Notes: a model not told the origin generated them from the letters alone. Shown: positions 47,692-56,751, counted from the first letter of the stretch. The stretch: 64,000 bases of DNA from Knoellia sp031844405 (GCA_031844405.1 JAUZVC010000002.1:186001-250000); one strand, 5' to 3'. Numbers and translations are program-made.

Positions 47692-48690
47692 TCATCTCGT
47701 GGCGGAGCGCGCCGGGAGCCGGGTGACCCAGTAGGAGGCGGTCTCCGGCGAGGGGACGCCGAACCGGGCGTTGACGGCCCACAGCCAGCCACCGGCGAGC
47801 GTCGCCGTCGACGGCACGTCGAGCGTCTCGTCGCTCACGGCACCGCGCCACCGGGCCGCCCACGCCGAGCCGACCGGGACGAGCTCGAGCACCGAGACCT
47901 CGGCCTGGCCGGACCCGCGCACGTTGTAGAGGCTGCGCCCGTCGAGGACGAGCCCGTCCCCACCGGTGACGCCGGGACCGCCGCTGACCGGGATCTCGGA
48001 GGCCTCGCCGGTTCCGCGGTCGACCTGCCACAGCCCGCCCACCCGCGAGTTGTTGAGGACGAGGTTGCCGTCGGGCAGGACGCGAACACCGTTGGCGTTC
48101 ACCGCTGCTCCGTCGCCCTGCGGCCACGCGCCGCCCAGGGGAAGGAAGGTCGGAGCCGCTCCGGTCGGTGCCCCGCCGGCGGTGAGGGCGATCTTCGTCA
48201 GCCGGTCGGGGACGATCCGGGAGTCCGTCACCCAGACCGTGTCGCCGTCGACGACGAGGTCGTTGAGGAACTTCGCGCCGTCGACGACCGTGTCCTGGGC
48301 GACCGCCCCGGTGGTCCCGTCGACGGCCCAGACGTGGCCCACGGCGCCGACGTTGCCGGCGGCCCAGACGAGGTTGGTGCGGGCGTCCCAGAAGAGGCCG
48401 CGCAGGGCCCGCCCGGTGGCGCCCGGCAGCAGCGTGCTCGACGTGGCGGTGAGCAGGTCGCCGGCGACGATGCGACCGTCGGCGAGCGAGCCGACGTAGA
48501 AGCGGGTGCCCGGGCCGGAGGTGATGCCCTCGGGCCGCAGGCCGTTGGGGAGGGGGACCGTCTCGGGGGCCGGGGCCGCGCGCCGGGGCTCGGCGGTCGC
48601 GGGGCTGGCGAGAACGGCGGTGGACGCGACAACCGAGGCTGCGGCGCCGGTCAGGAGCTGGCGACGGGACGGGCTCGCTGGGGTGACCAT
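47692..48690 (-). CDS. Secreted SMP-30/gluconolactonase-like beta-propeller protein
   Basis: 332 residues. N-terminus SRRQLLTGAAASVVASTAVL is a Tat-type signal (twin Arg), with cleavage near ATAEP. The mature part is a six-bladed propeller with repeated RPEGITSGPGTRFYVGSLAD, FLNDLVVDGDTVWVTDSR, GVRVLPDGNLVLNNSRVGGL and GDGLVLDGRSLYNVRG. This resembles SMP-30/gluconolaconase family proteins, calcium-dependent lactonases or binding proteins; activity is unproven. I use ATG 48690; ATG 48699 is an in-frame alternative. A CACAAT lies seven bases before 48690, so leaderless is possible. Confidence 0.82.
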   Translation of the reverse strand: MVTPASPSRRQLLTGAAASVVASTAVLASPATAEPRRAAPAPETVPLPNGLRPEGITSGPGTRFYVGSLADGRIVAGDLLTATSSTLLPGATGRALRGLFWDARTNLVWAAGNVGAVGHVWAVDGTTGAVAQDTVVDGAKFLNDLVVDGDTVWVTDSRIVPDRLTKIALTAGGAPTGAAPTFLPLGGAWPQGDGAAVNANGVRVLPDGNLVLNNSRVGGLWQVDRGTGEASEIPVSGGPGVTGGDGLVLDGRSLYNVRGSGQAEVSVLELVPVGSAWAARWRGAVSDETLDVPSTATLAGGWLWAVNARFGVPSPETASYWVTRLPARSATR

Positions 48691-48732
48691 GGGGCCCATT
48701 GTGCGCTCGTGCCGCCCGCCGGTGTGGGGTCC

Positions 48733-48781
48733 GTTCCTGAGAGGTTCCTGAGTCCGGCTCGTCGCCCAGAGCGGCGAGGAG
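48733..48781. promoter_or_regulatory. GTTCCTGAG direct repeat and adjoining hairpin
   Basis: GTTCCTGAG at 48733-48741 and 48744-48752 repeats with an 11-bp period, as in response-regulator boxes of the OmpR/PhoP type. Next to it CTCGTCGCC (48758-48766) and GGCGAGGAG (48773-48781) form a stem with one mismatch, the likely terminator of the gene at 48793-49242. Confidence 0.45.
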
Positions 48782-48792
48782 TCCCCGGATCG

Positions 48793-49242
48793 TCAGGCCG
48801 TGAGGAGGCCGACGCCGAGCGAGATGAGGCTCGCCGCGAGCAGGGCCGCGCCCGCGAAGACGAGTGCGAGAAGCCGGTTGGGCTCGGTCCGTCCGGCGCC
48901 CATCGACGAGAAGAAGAAACCGCCGGGCATGAGGAGCGCCGACACGGCGACGCCGGAGCGGGACAGCCAGCTCAGCACGCCGGTCTGGTTCGTCGAGTCG
49001 GCGAGCACCTGGCAGACGAGGGCGAGCAGAAGGAGGACGGCGGCGTGCGCGTGGCCCGCCCGCGCGAACTTCTCCTGGAACTCCGTCGCCGGGGCTGCTC
49101 CCCGCACGATCTTCACGAGGTAGAGCCCGCCGGTCTCGACGGTGACGAGTGCGAGGAGCAGGACTCCCGCGGTCGTGCGCGACGCGTCCGAGAGGACGGC
49201 TGTCGACGTGGCGAGGGCGTGCGGGTCGGCGAGCAGCGACAT
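48793..49242 (-). CDS. Four-helix membrane protein, unknown
   Basis: 149 residues with about four hydrophobic segments (21-40, 62-82, 90-110, 124-145). TTAGVLLLALVTVETGGLYL and AGHAHAAVLLLLALVCQVLA with a His-Ala-His are notable, as is the length of the C-terminal LVFAGAALLAASLISLGVGL. The pattern resembles small actinobacterial membrane proteins with no assigned role. The ATG at 49242 is preceded by AAGGGAG. The promoter region contains GGATAGT (49256-49262) and ACTATCC (49289-49295), an inverted repeat that could bind a repressor and that includes the AT-rich -10 TACTAT on this strand. Confidence 0.75.
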   Translation of the reverse strand: MSLLADPHALATSTAVLSDASRTTAGVLLLALVTVETGGLYLVKIVRGAAPATEFQEKFARAGHAHAAVLLLLALVCQVLADSTNQTGVLSWLSRSGVAVSALLMPGGFFFSSMGAGRTEPNRLLALVFAGAALLAASLISLGVGLLTA

Positions 49243-49299
49243 GGGGAACTCCCTTGGATAGTATTTCTCTCCAATCTTGGGGAGCGCCACTATCCGATG

Positions 49300-51309
49300 T
49301 CAAGCGTCGGCGGCCGGTGGGCTCCCGTCAGACGTCGTCTCGTATGCCGCGCGCGCCGCGGCGATGTCACGCTCGACGACCGCTCGCGTCGCCGTCTCCT
49401 GCTCGCGGGACTCCCACTCGACGCGGTCGAGGTCACGCTCGGCCGCGGCGACGACGGAGGCGAGACCGGTGGCGGAGACGAGGCCGACGGCATACGCCTC
49501 GAGGGCGCCGCCGACGGGACTGTCGACGAGCACGATGCCCTCAGCGCGCAGCTCGCCGCGCGCGGCCGCGGAGGTGTCGACGACGTCGTGGATGAGGACG
49601 AGCCGGACCGCGTCCGGGTCGGCGGCGATCATCCGGCGGCCGACCTCGACGTCGCCCTGGCCGCTGTCGCCGACGAAGACGACCTCGGTCTCGGGCATGA
49701 GGGCGCGGAAGCGCCGGAAGTTCTCGATCTTGGCGCCGGCCATCGCGTCGTGGTTGCGCAGGCCGGTGAACGTGCCGGACAGGACCGAGTGCGGTGGCAG
49801 GCCGAGCTCCCGCAGCCCGCGGCGGGTGTGCTGCTCGACGAGGCCGGCCGGGTCCATCGGCCGCGCCGTGACGAAGGTGAGGTCTCCGGGGGACTCGGGG
49901 TCGGCGGCATGGCCGGCGTCGAGGGCGCGGTAGAGCTCGATGACGCCGGGATAGACCGTCCCTCGGGGGTAGCGGTCGTCGTGCAGCGCGCACCTGAGGG
50001 TGTCGTCGATGTCGCTGAGGACGTGCAGGTCGGGGACGTCGACCCGCCCTGCCTCGCTCGCGATGTGGCGCAGGATGTCGGCGCGTACGCCGTCGTCGTC
50101 GACGACGTCGAACACGAGGTGCTCGAGGTCGCGGTGGTCCGGGCCGGAGTTGAGCAGGCTCTTGAACCGGGTGAGGTCCGCGCCGGACAGGCCGACGAAG
50201 ACGTCGCGCACGAGCAGCTCTCGGGCGTGGTCGGACGACCACCGCCGGCCGTGCTGGAGGGCGTCGGCCAGGGCCTCGAGGTCGGGCTGCGGTGCGTCGA
50301 GCAGGCGTCGGACCTCGTCCTCCCCGTCGCGTGCCCCGGCCCGCGTCCGCACGAGCACCGCCGCCGGGCGGACTCCGAGCTCGAGCCGCACGGCGTCACC
50401 GACCGGGTCACCGTCGACATGGACCGCTGCCGGCTCCGCCAGGTCGACGGTGACGTGGCGGGCGCGGTGGGTGCGCAGCCCGGTCCAGCCGCCGCGGCGG
50501 CGGGTGAGGATGCCGGCGCCGACGCCGAGCCAGCCCAGCACGGTGCGTGGCGCGACGACGAGGACGTCGAGCCGACCGTCCTCCATGGAGGCCGACGGCA
50601 TGAGCGGCAGGCCCAGCGGCAGCACCCGGCAGTTGCCGACGAGGACGGTGCGCACCTCCTCCTCGCGCCCGGACCCGGACCCGGCCCCGGAGCCGGTCCC
50701 CGAACCGGACCCCAGCCCGAGCCGCAGCGTCACCGGACGGCCGACGGCGCGACGACCCAGGGCGGCGAAGTAGGCGAGCCACCCCAGCCTCTGCTTGTGG
50801 TCGTCGGCCGTCGCGGCGAACGCCTCGGCGTCCATGCCGACCCCGGCGACGACGGCGACGTCGTGGGTGCTGGCGGACCCGTCGGCGCCGGTCACGGTCA
50901 CCCACGCGAGGTCGCAGTCGCGCACCGGGCCGTCGAGCGCGAGCTCGACCGCGGCCTCGAGCGAGTCGTCGTGAAGTCCGAGGGTGCGCGACCAGAGGTT
51001 CGCCGTGCCGGTCGGCACGACTCCAAGCGCCACGACGTCGGCCAGGGCGCCCGTGCGCGACAGGGCGCCCGCAACCTCCCGCACGGTGCCGTCCCCGCCG
51101 ATGGCGACGATGCGGTCGGCGCCCGCGGTGAGCAGCTCGGCGACCTGGTCGGACCCCGGCACCTCGACGGTGGTCTCGGCGACGAGTGGCTCGGGCCAGC
51201 CACGACGTCGGACGGCCCGGCGCAGGGCAGCCAGTGCCTGGGCACTGCGCGGCTTGGCGGGGTGCACGACGACCCCGCAGAGATGCTCCACCCTCGGAGT
51301 CGTCGTCAC
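49300..51309 (-). CDS. Diacylglycerol kinase domain fused to App1-like phosphatidate phosphatase domain
   Basis: 669 residues in two parts. Residues about 1-290 form a DAGK catalytic domain: VGVVVHP-type start, RIVAIGGDGTVREVAGALS, GVVPTGTANLWSRTLGL and a late LPLGLPLMPSASMEDGRLDV; a GSGSGTGSGAGSGSG insert lies near 205-220. Residues about 340-620 match DUF2183, the catalytic domain of phosphatidate phosphatase App1: HVLSDIDDTLR gives DxDxT with Asp433, Asp435 and Thr437, then FVTARPMDPAGLVEQHT and VVFVGDSGQGDVEVGRRM. So lipid phosphorylation and dephosphorylation may sit on one chain. GAGGGA precedes the GTG at 51309. Ten bases after the response regulator gene, so probably one transcript. 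Confidence 0.85.
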   Translation of the reverse strand: MTTTPRVEHLCGVVVHPAKPRSAQALAALRRAVRRRGWPEPLVAETTVEVPGSDQVAELLTAGADRIVAIGGDGTVREVAGALSRTGALADVVALGVVPTGTANLWSRTLGLHDDSLEAAVELALDGPVRDCDLAWVTVTGADGSASTHDVAVVAGVGMDAEAFAATADDHKQRLGWLAYFAALGRRAVGRPVTLRLGLGSGSGTGSGAGSGSGREEEVRTVLVGNCRVLPLGLPLMPSASMEDGRLDVLVVAPRTVLGWLGVGAGILTRRRGGWTGLRTHRARHVTVDLAEPAAVHVDGDPVGDAVRLELGVRPAAVLVRTRAGARDGEDEVRRLLDAPQPDLEALADALQHGRRWSSDHARELLVRDVFVGLSGADLTRFKSLLNSGPDHRDLEHLVFDVVDDDGVRADILRHIASEAGRVDVPDLHVLSDIDDTLRCALHDDRYPRGTVYPGVIELYRALDAGHAADPESPGDLTFVTARPMDPAGLVEQHTRRGLRELGLPPHSVLSGTFTGLRNHDAMAGAKIENFRRFRALMPETEVVFVGDSGQGDVEVGRRMIAADPDAVRLVLIHDVVDTSAAARGELRAEGIVLVDSPVGGALEAYAVGLVSATGLASVVAAAERDLDRVEWESREQETATRAVVERDIAAARAAYETTSDGSPPAADA

Positions 51310-51319
51310 TGGCGGTCCC

Positions 51320-51988
51320 TCACTCGGCGGCATCGTGGACGAGGATCGCGACCTGCACGCGGTTCTCGACACCCAGCTTGGTGAAGAGGCGCCCGACGTG
51401 GGTCTTGACGGTCGGGACGCTCATGAAGAGCTCCGACGAGATCTCGGCGTTGCTCAGCCCACGTCCGACGGCGTCGGCGACCTCACGCTCGCGGTCGGTG
51501 AGGTTCTCGAGGCGCACCCGGGCGTCGCGGGCCCGGTCGTCGCTGCCGGAGTCGGGCCGGGCGACCGCGGCGATGAGCCGGGCCGTGACGCTCGGGGACA
51601 GCATCGGCAGCCCGGCGGCGACCGTGCGCACCGCCTCGACGAGCCGGGCCGGCGGGGTGTCCTTGAGCATGAAGCCGGCCGCACCGAGGCGCAGCGCCGT
51701 GAGCACCATGTCGTCGGCGTCGAAGGTCGTGAGAACGATGACCTTGAGCGACGGGTCGCGGCCGAGGAGGACCTCGGTGGCGCTGAGGCCGTCTCGGACC
51801 GGCATACGGATGTCCATGAGGACCACCTCGGCGCCGGACGACGGGACGACGGTGAGCGCCTCCTCGCCGTTCGTCGCCTCGGCCACGACGGTGATGCCGG
51901 AGTTGCCGCCGAGCATCATCCGCAGAGCGGCCCGGACCATCGGGTCGTCGTCGACGATGGCGAGGGAGATGGGCGCGGGGTCGGTCAC
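51320..51988 (-). CDS. NarL/LuxR family response regulator
   Basis: 222 residues. Receiver domain with Asp13-Asp15 region (LAIVDDDPMVRAALRMMLGG), phosphoacceptor Asp59 in AEVVLMDIRMPVRDG, and Lys of GFMLKDTPP. Helix-turn-helix of LuxR type at the C-terminus: LTDREREVADAVGRGLSNAE and MSVPTVKTHVGRLFTKLG. The GTG start overlaps the kinase stop (GTGA); a longer start at 52006 would lie inside the kinase gene. Octamer 51800 codes Arg-Met-Pro directly after the phosphorylation site. Probably controls the divergent ABC transporter at 53309-55020, as in many such actinobacterial sets. Confidence 0.94.
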   Translation of the reverse strand: MTDPAPISLAIVDDDPMVRAALRMMLGGNSGITVVAEATNGEEALTVVPSSGAEVVLMDIRMPVRDGLSATEVLLGRDPSLKVIVLTTFDADDMVLTALRLGAAGFMLKDTPPARLVEAVRTVAAGLPMLSPSVTARLIAAVARPDSGSDDRARDARVRLENLTDREREVADAVGRGLSNAEISSELFMSVPTVKTHVGRLFTKLGVENRVQVAILVHDAAE

Positions 51989-53166
51989 GGGGCCCACGGT
52001 AACCACGCCTCGACGACGAAGCCGCCGGTGGCGTCGGTCCCGTGGTGCAGCCGCCCTCCGGCGAGGGCCACCCGCTCGTCGAGCCCGAGCAGCCCCAGCC
52101 CCGACTCGGGGAGTCGATGCCCGCGCGTTCCGACGAGCGCCGCGTTGCGAACCGTCACGGTGAGGCCGTCGTCGGGGGAGCCGGTCACGCCGACGCTCAC
52201 CGAGGTCCCGGACGCGTGCTTGCGTGCGTTGGTCAGCGCCTCCTGGACGACCCGGTATGCCGTCCGCCCCAGCGCGTCGGGCACCTCGCCCTCGACGGCC
52301 TCGTCGAGACTCACCCGCATGCCTCCAGCGCGCTCCTCCTCGACGAGCGTGCCGACGTCGGCGAGCACGGGTTGCGGCCGCTCGGGTGACGCGCCCTCGG
52401 GTTGGGTGGGGTCGCGCAGGACACCGAGGACGTCGCGCAGGTCTCGCAGGGCGCGGTGCGCGTTCTCCTCGATCGTCCGGGCGGCGGTCGCCCGCTCCTC
52501 GGCCGAGAGGTCGGTGCGATAGCCCAGCGCGCCGGCGTGCATCGCGACGAGCGAGATGCGGTGGGCCAGGACGTCGTGCATCTCGCGCGCGATCCGGGTG
52601 CGCTCACCGGCCTGGGCCTGCGCGACCCGCGCCTGCTGCTCGCGCTCGGCGGTGAGAGCGCGCTCTCGCAGCGACGCCATGAGGTCGCGCTGCGAGCCCA
52701 TCGCGTAGCCGATCGCGACGACGATCCCGACGATGAGGACGCCGAAGAGGAACGACGCCCACAGCGGCAGGTCGTCACCGCCGGGGTAGAACCGCTCCTG
52801 GACGATCCCCGCGACGACGTTGAACGGCACGAGGAAGGCCACGAGCCGCCAGCGGTGGTGCGACGAGGCGGACCCGATCATCCACGTCGCCGGTCCCGCG
52901 CTGCTCGCCGAGACGAAGGAGAACGCGCCGGTGAGCAGGGCGACCGGGCCCGGCCACCGGTGCCGTTCGCGGACGAGCAGGAACGACAGCAGCCCGAGGA
53001 CGAGGTCCCCCACGAAGAGCCAGCCGATGATCGGCTCGTCGTCGATGCCGGCGTCCATCATCCCGATGGCCACGGCCCCCCACGCCACGAGGCTGAGCAG
53101 CCCCGCCAGCGCGTAGCGCCACACGGAGCCGAGCCGGCCGTGCGCGCGGGAGGTGGTGTCGGGCAT
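51985..53166 (-). CDS. NarL-type sensor histidine kinase (HisKA_3)
   Basis: 393 residues. About five membrane helices in the first 170 residues, a coiled region (LRERALTAEREQQARVAQAQ), the dimerisation/phosphoacceptor motif ERTIAREMHDVLAHRISLVA with His near 200, and an HATPase_c domain (TAYRVVQEALTNARKHASG, ESGLGLLGLDERVALAGGRL). It phosphorylates the response regulator encoded next. The membrane-helix sensor type often answers to cell-envelope stress or antibiotics. ATG at 53166; TAGGCT on this strand just upstream (near 53174-53179) fits a leaderless start. Divergent from the ABC transporter genes. Confidence 0.93.
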   Translation of the reverse strand: MPDTTSRAHGRLGSVWRYALAGLLSLVAWGAVAIGMMDAGIDDEPIIGWLFVGDLVLGLLSFLLVRERHRWPGPVALLTGAFSFVSASSAGPATWMIGSASSHHRWRLVAFLVPFNVVAGIVQERFYPGGDDLPLWASFLFGVLIVGIVVAIGYAMGSQRDLMASLRERALTAEREQQARVAQAQAGERTRIAREMHDVLAHRISLVAMHAGALGYRTDLSAEERATAARTIEENAHRALRDLRDVLGVLRDPTQPEGASPERPQPVLADVGTLVEEERAGGMRVSLDEAVEGEVPDALGRTAYRVVQEALTNARKHASGTSVSVGVTGSPDDGLTVTVRNAALVGTRGHRLPESGLGLLGLDERVALAGGRLHHGTDATGGFVVEAWLPWAP

Positions 53167-53308
53167 GGGCCGAGCCTAGGCAGTGCGGGCGCGCGGCCGC
53201 GTCCGACCCCGGGCTGCGGGAGGTGGGCGAACGGCATACCAAAGTCGGATGCCCTCGGGGACCGGCGACCGATGTGGGCGGGCACCCCTGCCCGGCAGGG
53301 TGGAGCCC

Positions 53309-54205
53309 ATGATCACAGTCGAGAACCTCACGAAGCGCTACGGCGGGTTCACCGCGGTGGACGACATCTCCTTCGAGGTCCGCCCGGGGAGCGTCGTCGG
53401 CTTCCTCGGACCGAACGGTGCGGGCAAGTCCACGGCGATGCGGATGATGACCGGCCTCACGCCGTCGACGAGCGGCCGGTCGACGGTCCTCGGAAAGCCC
53501 TACCGCGACCTGCACAACCCCGGACGGCAGGTCGGCGTCATGCTCGACGCCTCCGCCCAGCACCCCGGCCGCACCGGCCGTGAGGTGCTCCGCCTCGCCG
53601 CGATCCAGATCGGCGTGACGAAGTCTCGCGTCGAGGAGGCGCTCGCGCTCGTCGGGCTCACCGACGAGGAGGCCGGCCGCCGCGTGCGCAACTACTCGCT
53701 CGGCATGCGCCAGCGACTCGGCCTCGCGTCGGCCCTGCTCGGGCAGCCCGAGGTCCTCATCCTCGACGAGCCCGCCAACGGCCTCGACCCGCAGGGCATC
53801 CACTGGATGCGCGGCCTGCTGCGCGGCTTCGCCGACGGCGGCGGCACCGTGCTGCTCTCGAGCCACCTTCTCCACGAGGTCCAGGTCATCGCCGACGACC
53901 TCGTCATGATCGGCCGCGGCCGGATCGTCGCCCAGGGCACCAAGGACGAGCTCCTCAGCCGTGGCGGCACGACCGTGCGCTCGACCGACGACAGGGCACT
54001 GCAGGGTGCCCTCGAGCGCGCCCAGGTGCCCGTCACGCGTGTCGCCTCCGGACTCGTCGTCGACGCCGAGCCCGGCATCGTCGGGCAGCTCGCGCTCGAC
54101 GAGCGCATCGTCCTCCTCGAGCTCCGGTCCGGTGGGTCCGAGGGTCTCGAGGAGATGTTCCTCAGCCTCACCGCAGCCACCTCTCGCGAAGGGACCGCAG
54201 CATGA
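53309..54205 (+). CDS. ABC transporter ATP-binding protein
   Basis: 298 residues. Walker A GFLGPNGAGKSTAMRMMTGL at about 38, Q-like VGVMLDASAQHPG, signature NYSLGMRQRLGLASALL, Walker B VLILDEPANGLDPQGI and the switch His in LLSSHLLHEV. A C-terminal 80-residue extension is typical of antibiotic-resistance or bacteriocin-immunity type exporters (DrrA/BcrA-like). GGTGGAG is close to the ATG. Coupled by ATGA to the permease gene. With the divergent two-component system this resembles drug- or lantibiotic-responsive efflux modules. Confidence 0.93.
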   Translation: MITVENLTKRYGGFTAVDDISFEVRPGSVVGFLGPNGAGKSTAMRMMTGLTPSTSGRSTVLGKPYRDLHNPGRQVGVMLDASAQHPGRTGREVLRLAAIQIGVTKSRVEEALALVGLTDEEAGRRVRNYSLGMRQRLGLASALLGQPEVLILDEPANGLDPQGIHWMRGLLRGFADGGGTVLLSSHLLHEVQVIADDLVMIGRGRIVAQGTKDELLSRGGTTVRSTDDRALQGALERAQVPVTRVASGLVVDAEPGIVGQLALDERIVLLELRSGGSEGLEEMFLSLTAATSREGTAA

Positions 54206-55020
54206 CCACCACCGACACCCGTGCGCCGAAGGTCGACCCCAGCCTCGTGCAGCCGACCGCGACGCCGGACGCCGGCGGCCGGCCGGGCGTGCCGATGCCC
54301 CGGCTCGTCCACGTCGAGCTCCGCAAGATGGTCGACACCCGCGCCGGGCGCTGGATGCTCGTGACGATGTCGGCGATCTCGGTCGTCGTCCTCGCGGTCT
54401 TCCTCATCTGGGGGCCGGCCGACGAGGCGACCTTCGGCACCCTGCTGGGCCTCACGTCCTTCCCGCTCGTCGTCCTCCTGCCGATCCTCGGCATCATGGC
54501 CGCGACGGCGGAGTGGAGCCAGCGCACCGGCCTCGTGACGTTCACCCTCGAGCCGCGACGTGGTCGGGTCGTCCTCGCCAAGGTCGTCGCCGCACTGCTC
54601 CTCGGTCTCGTCGTCACGGCGACGGCGTTCGTCGCGGCGGCGGTCGCCAACGTCATCGGCTCCTCCGTCGGCGACGCCAACGGCGCGTGGGACGTCACCT
54701 GGCAGGTCACCCTCGGGGTGATCCTCGGCTTCGCGATCTTCGTCCTCCAGGGCCTCGCCTTCGGGTTCGTCTTCCTCAACACGCCCTTCGCGATCGTGGC
54801 GTCACTGCTCCTGCCGACGATCTGGAGCATCGCCGTGAGCCTCGTGTCCTCGCTCGCCGGGCCGAGCAAGTGGCTCGACCTCAACCAGGTGACCGAGCCC
54901 CTCTTCAGTGGGGCGATGACGGCCGAGAACTGGGGCCAGCTGACGACGTCGTTCGGCGTCTGGGTGCTGCTCCCGCTCCTCGTCGGCGCGTGGCGGGTCA
55001 TGCACCGCGAGGTGAAGTAG
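54202..55020 (+). CDS. ABC transporter permease (ABC-2 type)
   Basis: 272 residues. A polar N-terminal 35 residues, then six membrane helices: MLVTMSAISVVVLAVFLIWG, FPLVVLLPILGIMAATAEWS, VAALLLGLVVTATAFVAAAV, a fourth around ILGFAIFVLQGLAFGFVFLN and two more to the C-terminus. EWSQRTGLVTFTLEPRRGRV in the cytoplasmic loop after helix 2 is the coupling segment typical of ABC-2 permeases. Partner of the ATP-binding protein at 53309-54205; the substrate is unknown. Followed by a large bidirectional hairpin. Confidence 0.9.
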   Translation: MTTTDTRAPKVDPSLVQPTATPDAGGRPGVPMPRLVHVELRKMVDTRAGRWMLVTMSAISVVVLAVFLIWGPADEATFGTLLGLTSFPLVVLLPILGIMAATAEWSQRTGLVTFTLEPRRGRVVLAKVVAALLLGLVVTATAFVAAAVANVIGSSVGDANGAWDVTWQVTLGVILGFAIFVLQGLAFGFVFLNTPFAIVASLLLPTIWSIAVSLVSSLAGPSKWLDLNQVTEPLFSGAMTAENWGQLTTSFGVWVLLPLLVGAWRVMHREVK

Positions 55021-55045
55021 CCGGCTCAGCGCGACAGATGACGGC

Positions 55046-55114
55046 GGACGCCTCCGGTGGAGGGTGCTCGGCGGGGTTCAGGGGCCCGGCGAGCATCTCC
55101 TCCCGGAGGCGTCC
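55046..55114. terminator. Long bidirectional hairpin between ABC permease and acyl-CoA ligase
   Basis: GGACGCCTCCGG (55046-55057) and CCGGAGGCGTCC (55103-55114) pair perfectly; inside, GGAGGGTGCTCG and CGAGCATCTCC extend the stem with few mismatches. Lies between convergent genes. Confidence 0.8.
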
Positions 55115-55170
55115 CCGCGTGCGTCCGGCAACGGGGTGGGTATGCCGCCTGCGTGCCGGACGTTGCGGCG

Positions 55171-56748
55171 TCAGCCGATGCGCTCGCGCAGCTCGCGGGC
55201 CAGCACCTTGCCGGTCGCGTTGCGGGGGAGCTCGTCGACGAAGTGCACCTCGCGAGGGACGCAGTGCCGCGCGCGGTGCGCCTTGACGTGCTCCTTGACC
55301 TCGTCCTCGGTGAGCTCGCCACCGTCCTCGAGCGCGATGAACGCGGCGAGCCGCTGGCCGAACTCGGGGTCGGGGACCCCGACGACCGACACCTCGCGCA
55401 CGGCCGGGTGCTCGACGAGCAGCGACTCGACCTCGACCGGGTAGACGTTCTCGCCGCCGCTGACGATCATGTCGTCGTCGCGGCCGTCGACGAAGTACAG
55501 GCCGTCCTCGACGTGGCCCATGTCGCCGGTGGACACGAGCCCGTCGACGAAGTCCTTGGTGGCGCCGGACGTGTAGCCGTCGAAGACGAGGTCGTTGCCG
55601 GCGAAGATCCGCCCGGTCTCGCCCGGCTCGACCTCGCGGTCGTCGGTGCCGAGGATGCGCACGACCGTCCCGAGCGGCGGGGTGCCGGTCGTGTCGGGGT
55701 GGCGGCGCATGTCCTTCGGGGTGGCGATGCAGACCCAGGACGCCTCGGTCGAGCCGTAGAGGTTGTAGAGGACGTCGCCGTACTCGTCCATGAACCGTGT
55801 CGTGAACCCGTGCGGGTAGGCCGAACCCGAGGTGGCGACGACCCGCAGGTCCGGACGCCGTCGGCGGCCGTCGGGGTCCGCGGGCAGCTCCATCATCCGC
55901 TGGAGCATGACGGGGATGGCGAACATCGCGTGGCAGGAGTGCTGCTCGAGGGCGTCCTTGGCCCGCTGCGGGTCGAAGCGGCGCTGCAGGACGATCGTCG
56001 CCCGGAGCGCGAACGAGAGCTGCATCGCCGCGTAGCCCCACGTGTGGAAGATCGGCGCGCTGACGAGGATGCGGTCCTGCGCGTGCAGCGGGATGCGCTC
56101 GATGATCGAGATGAGCGGGCCGAACCCGCTCGGGGTCCGGCGGGCCGCGCCCTTGGGGGTGCCGGTCGTGCCCGAGGTGAGGATGATCGTCCGGCCACCG
56201 CGGGCGGGAGGTGCGAGCGTCGGCGGGGCCGGGACGCGGTCGAGCTCAGCCGCCCACTCGGACTCGCGCACGACGGGCAGCGAGTCGGGCAGCTCGCCCA
56301 CGACACCGTCGAACTCGTCGTCGTGGAGCAGTGCGACGACCTCCTGCTGCTCGGCGACCAGCGCGAGCTGGCCGGAGGACAGGCCGGTGTTCATGAGGAC
56401 GAGGTCGATGCCGACGGCGGCGGCCCCGGTCATGACCTCGATGGCGCCGACGTGGTTGCGGGCGAGGAGGCCGATGCGCTGTCCGGGGCCGAAACCCTTC
56501 TCGCGAAGCAGCGCCGAGGCCTTCTCGGAGCGGGCGAGCAGCTCGGCGTAGGTGACCTCGCCGCGGTCCTCGTCGACGACGGCGACCTGCTCGGGGCTGC
56601 GGCGGGCGGCCTGGCGGAGCTCACCGGCGAGGCCGAAGCCCCACTGGTGCAGGGCGCGCAGCTGGGAGGCCTGTCGGTGCGGCGGGCCGGGCGTGAGCAT
56701 CCCCCGCTTGGCCATCACCGCACCGACGGTGAGCAGGCTGATCGCCAC
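55171..56748 (-). CDS. Long-chain fatty-acid-CoA ligase (FadD-like acyl-AMP synthetase)
   Basis: 525 residues, ANL superfamily. P-loop-like TIILTSGTTGTPKGAARR, A5 YNLYGSTEASW, A7 VSTGDMGHVEDGLYFVDGRD, A8 DDDMIVSGGENVYPVEVESL and the C-terminal acylation lysine in LPRNATGKVLARELRE. It activates a fatty or related acid to acyl-AMP and then acyl-CoA. Closest in style to the FadD12/long-chain group of actinobacteria; chain length cannot be read. GTG at 56748 is three bases after the SCP2 gene stop, so the two genes are one operon, consistent with lipid handling. Confidence 0.92.
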   Translation of the reverse strand: MAISLLTVGAVMAKRGMLTPGPPHRQASQLRALHQWGFGLAGELRQAARRSPEQVAVVDEDRGEVTYAELLARSEKASALLREKGFGPGQRIGLLARNHVGAIEVMTGAAAVGIDLVLMNTGLSSGQLALVAEQQEVVALLHDDEFDGVVGELPDSLPVVRESEWAAELDRVPAPPTLAPPARGGRTIILTSGTTGTPKGAARRTPSGFGPLISIIERIPLHAQDRILVSAPIFHTWGYAAMQLSFALRATIVLQRRFDPQRAKDALEQHSCHAMFAIPVMLQRMMELPADPDGRRRRPDLRVVATSGSAYPHGFTTRFMDEYGDVLYNLYGSTEASWVCIATPKDMRRHPDTTGTPPLGTVVRILGTDDREVEPGETGRIFAGNDLVFDGYTSGATKDFVDGLVSTGDMGHVEDGLYFVDGRDDDMIVSGGENVYPVEVESLLVEHPAVREVSVVGVPDPEFGQRLAAFIALEDGGELTEDEVKEHVKAHRARHCVPREVHFVDELPRNATGKVLARELRERIG

Positions 56749-56751
56749 GGC

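Noticed and set aside
50640..50730. GC-rich minisatellite near 50.68 kb as a regulatory repeat
   Set aside because: It encodes the Gly/Ser linker of the DAGK-App1 fusion in frame and has no symmetric structure beyond that.
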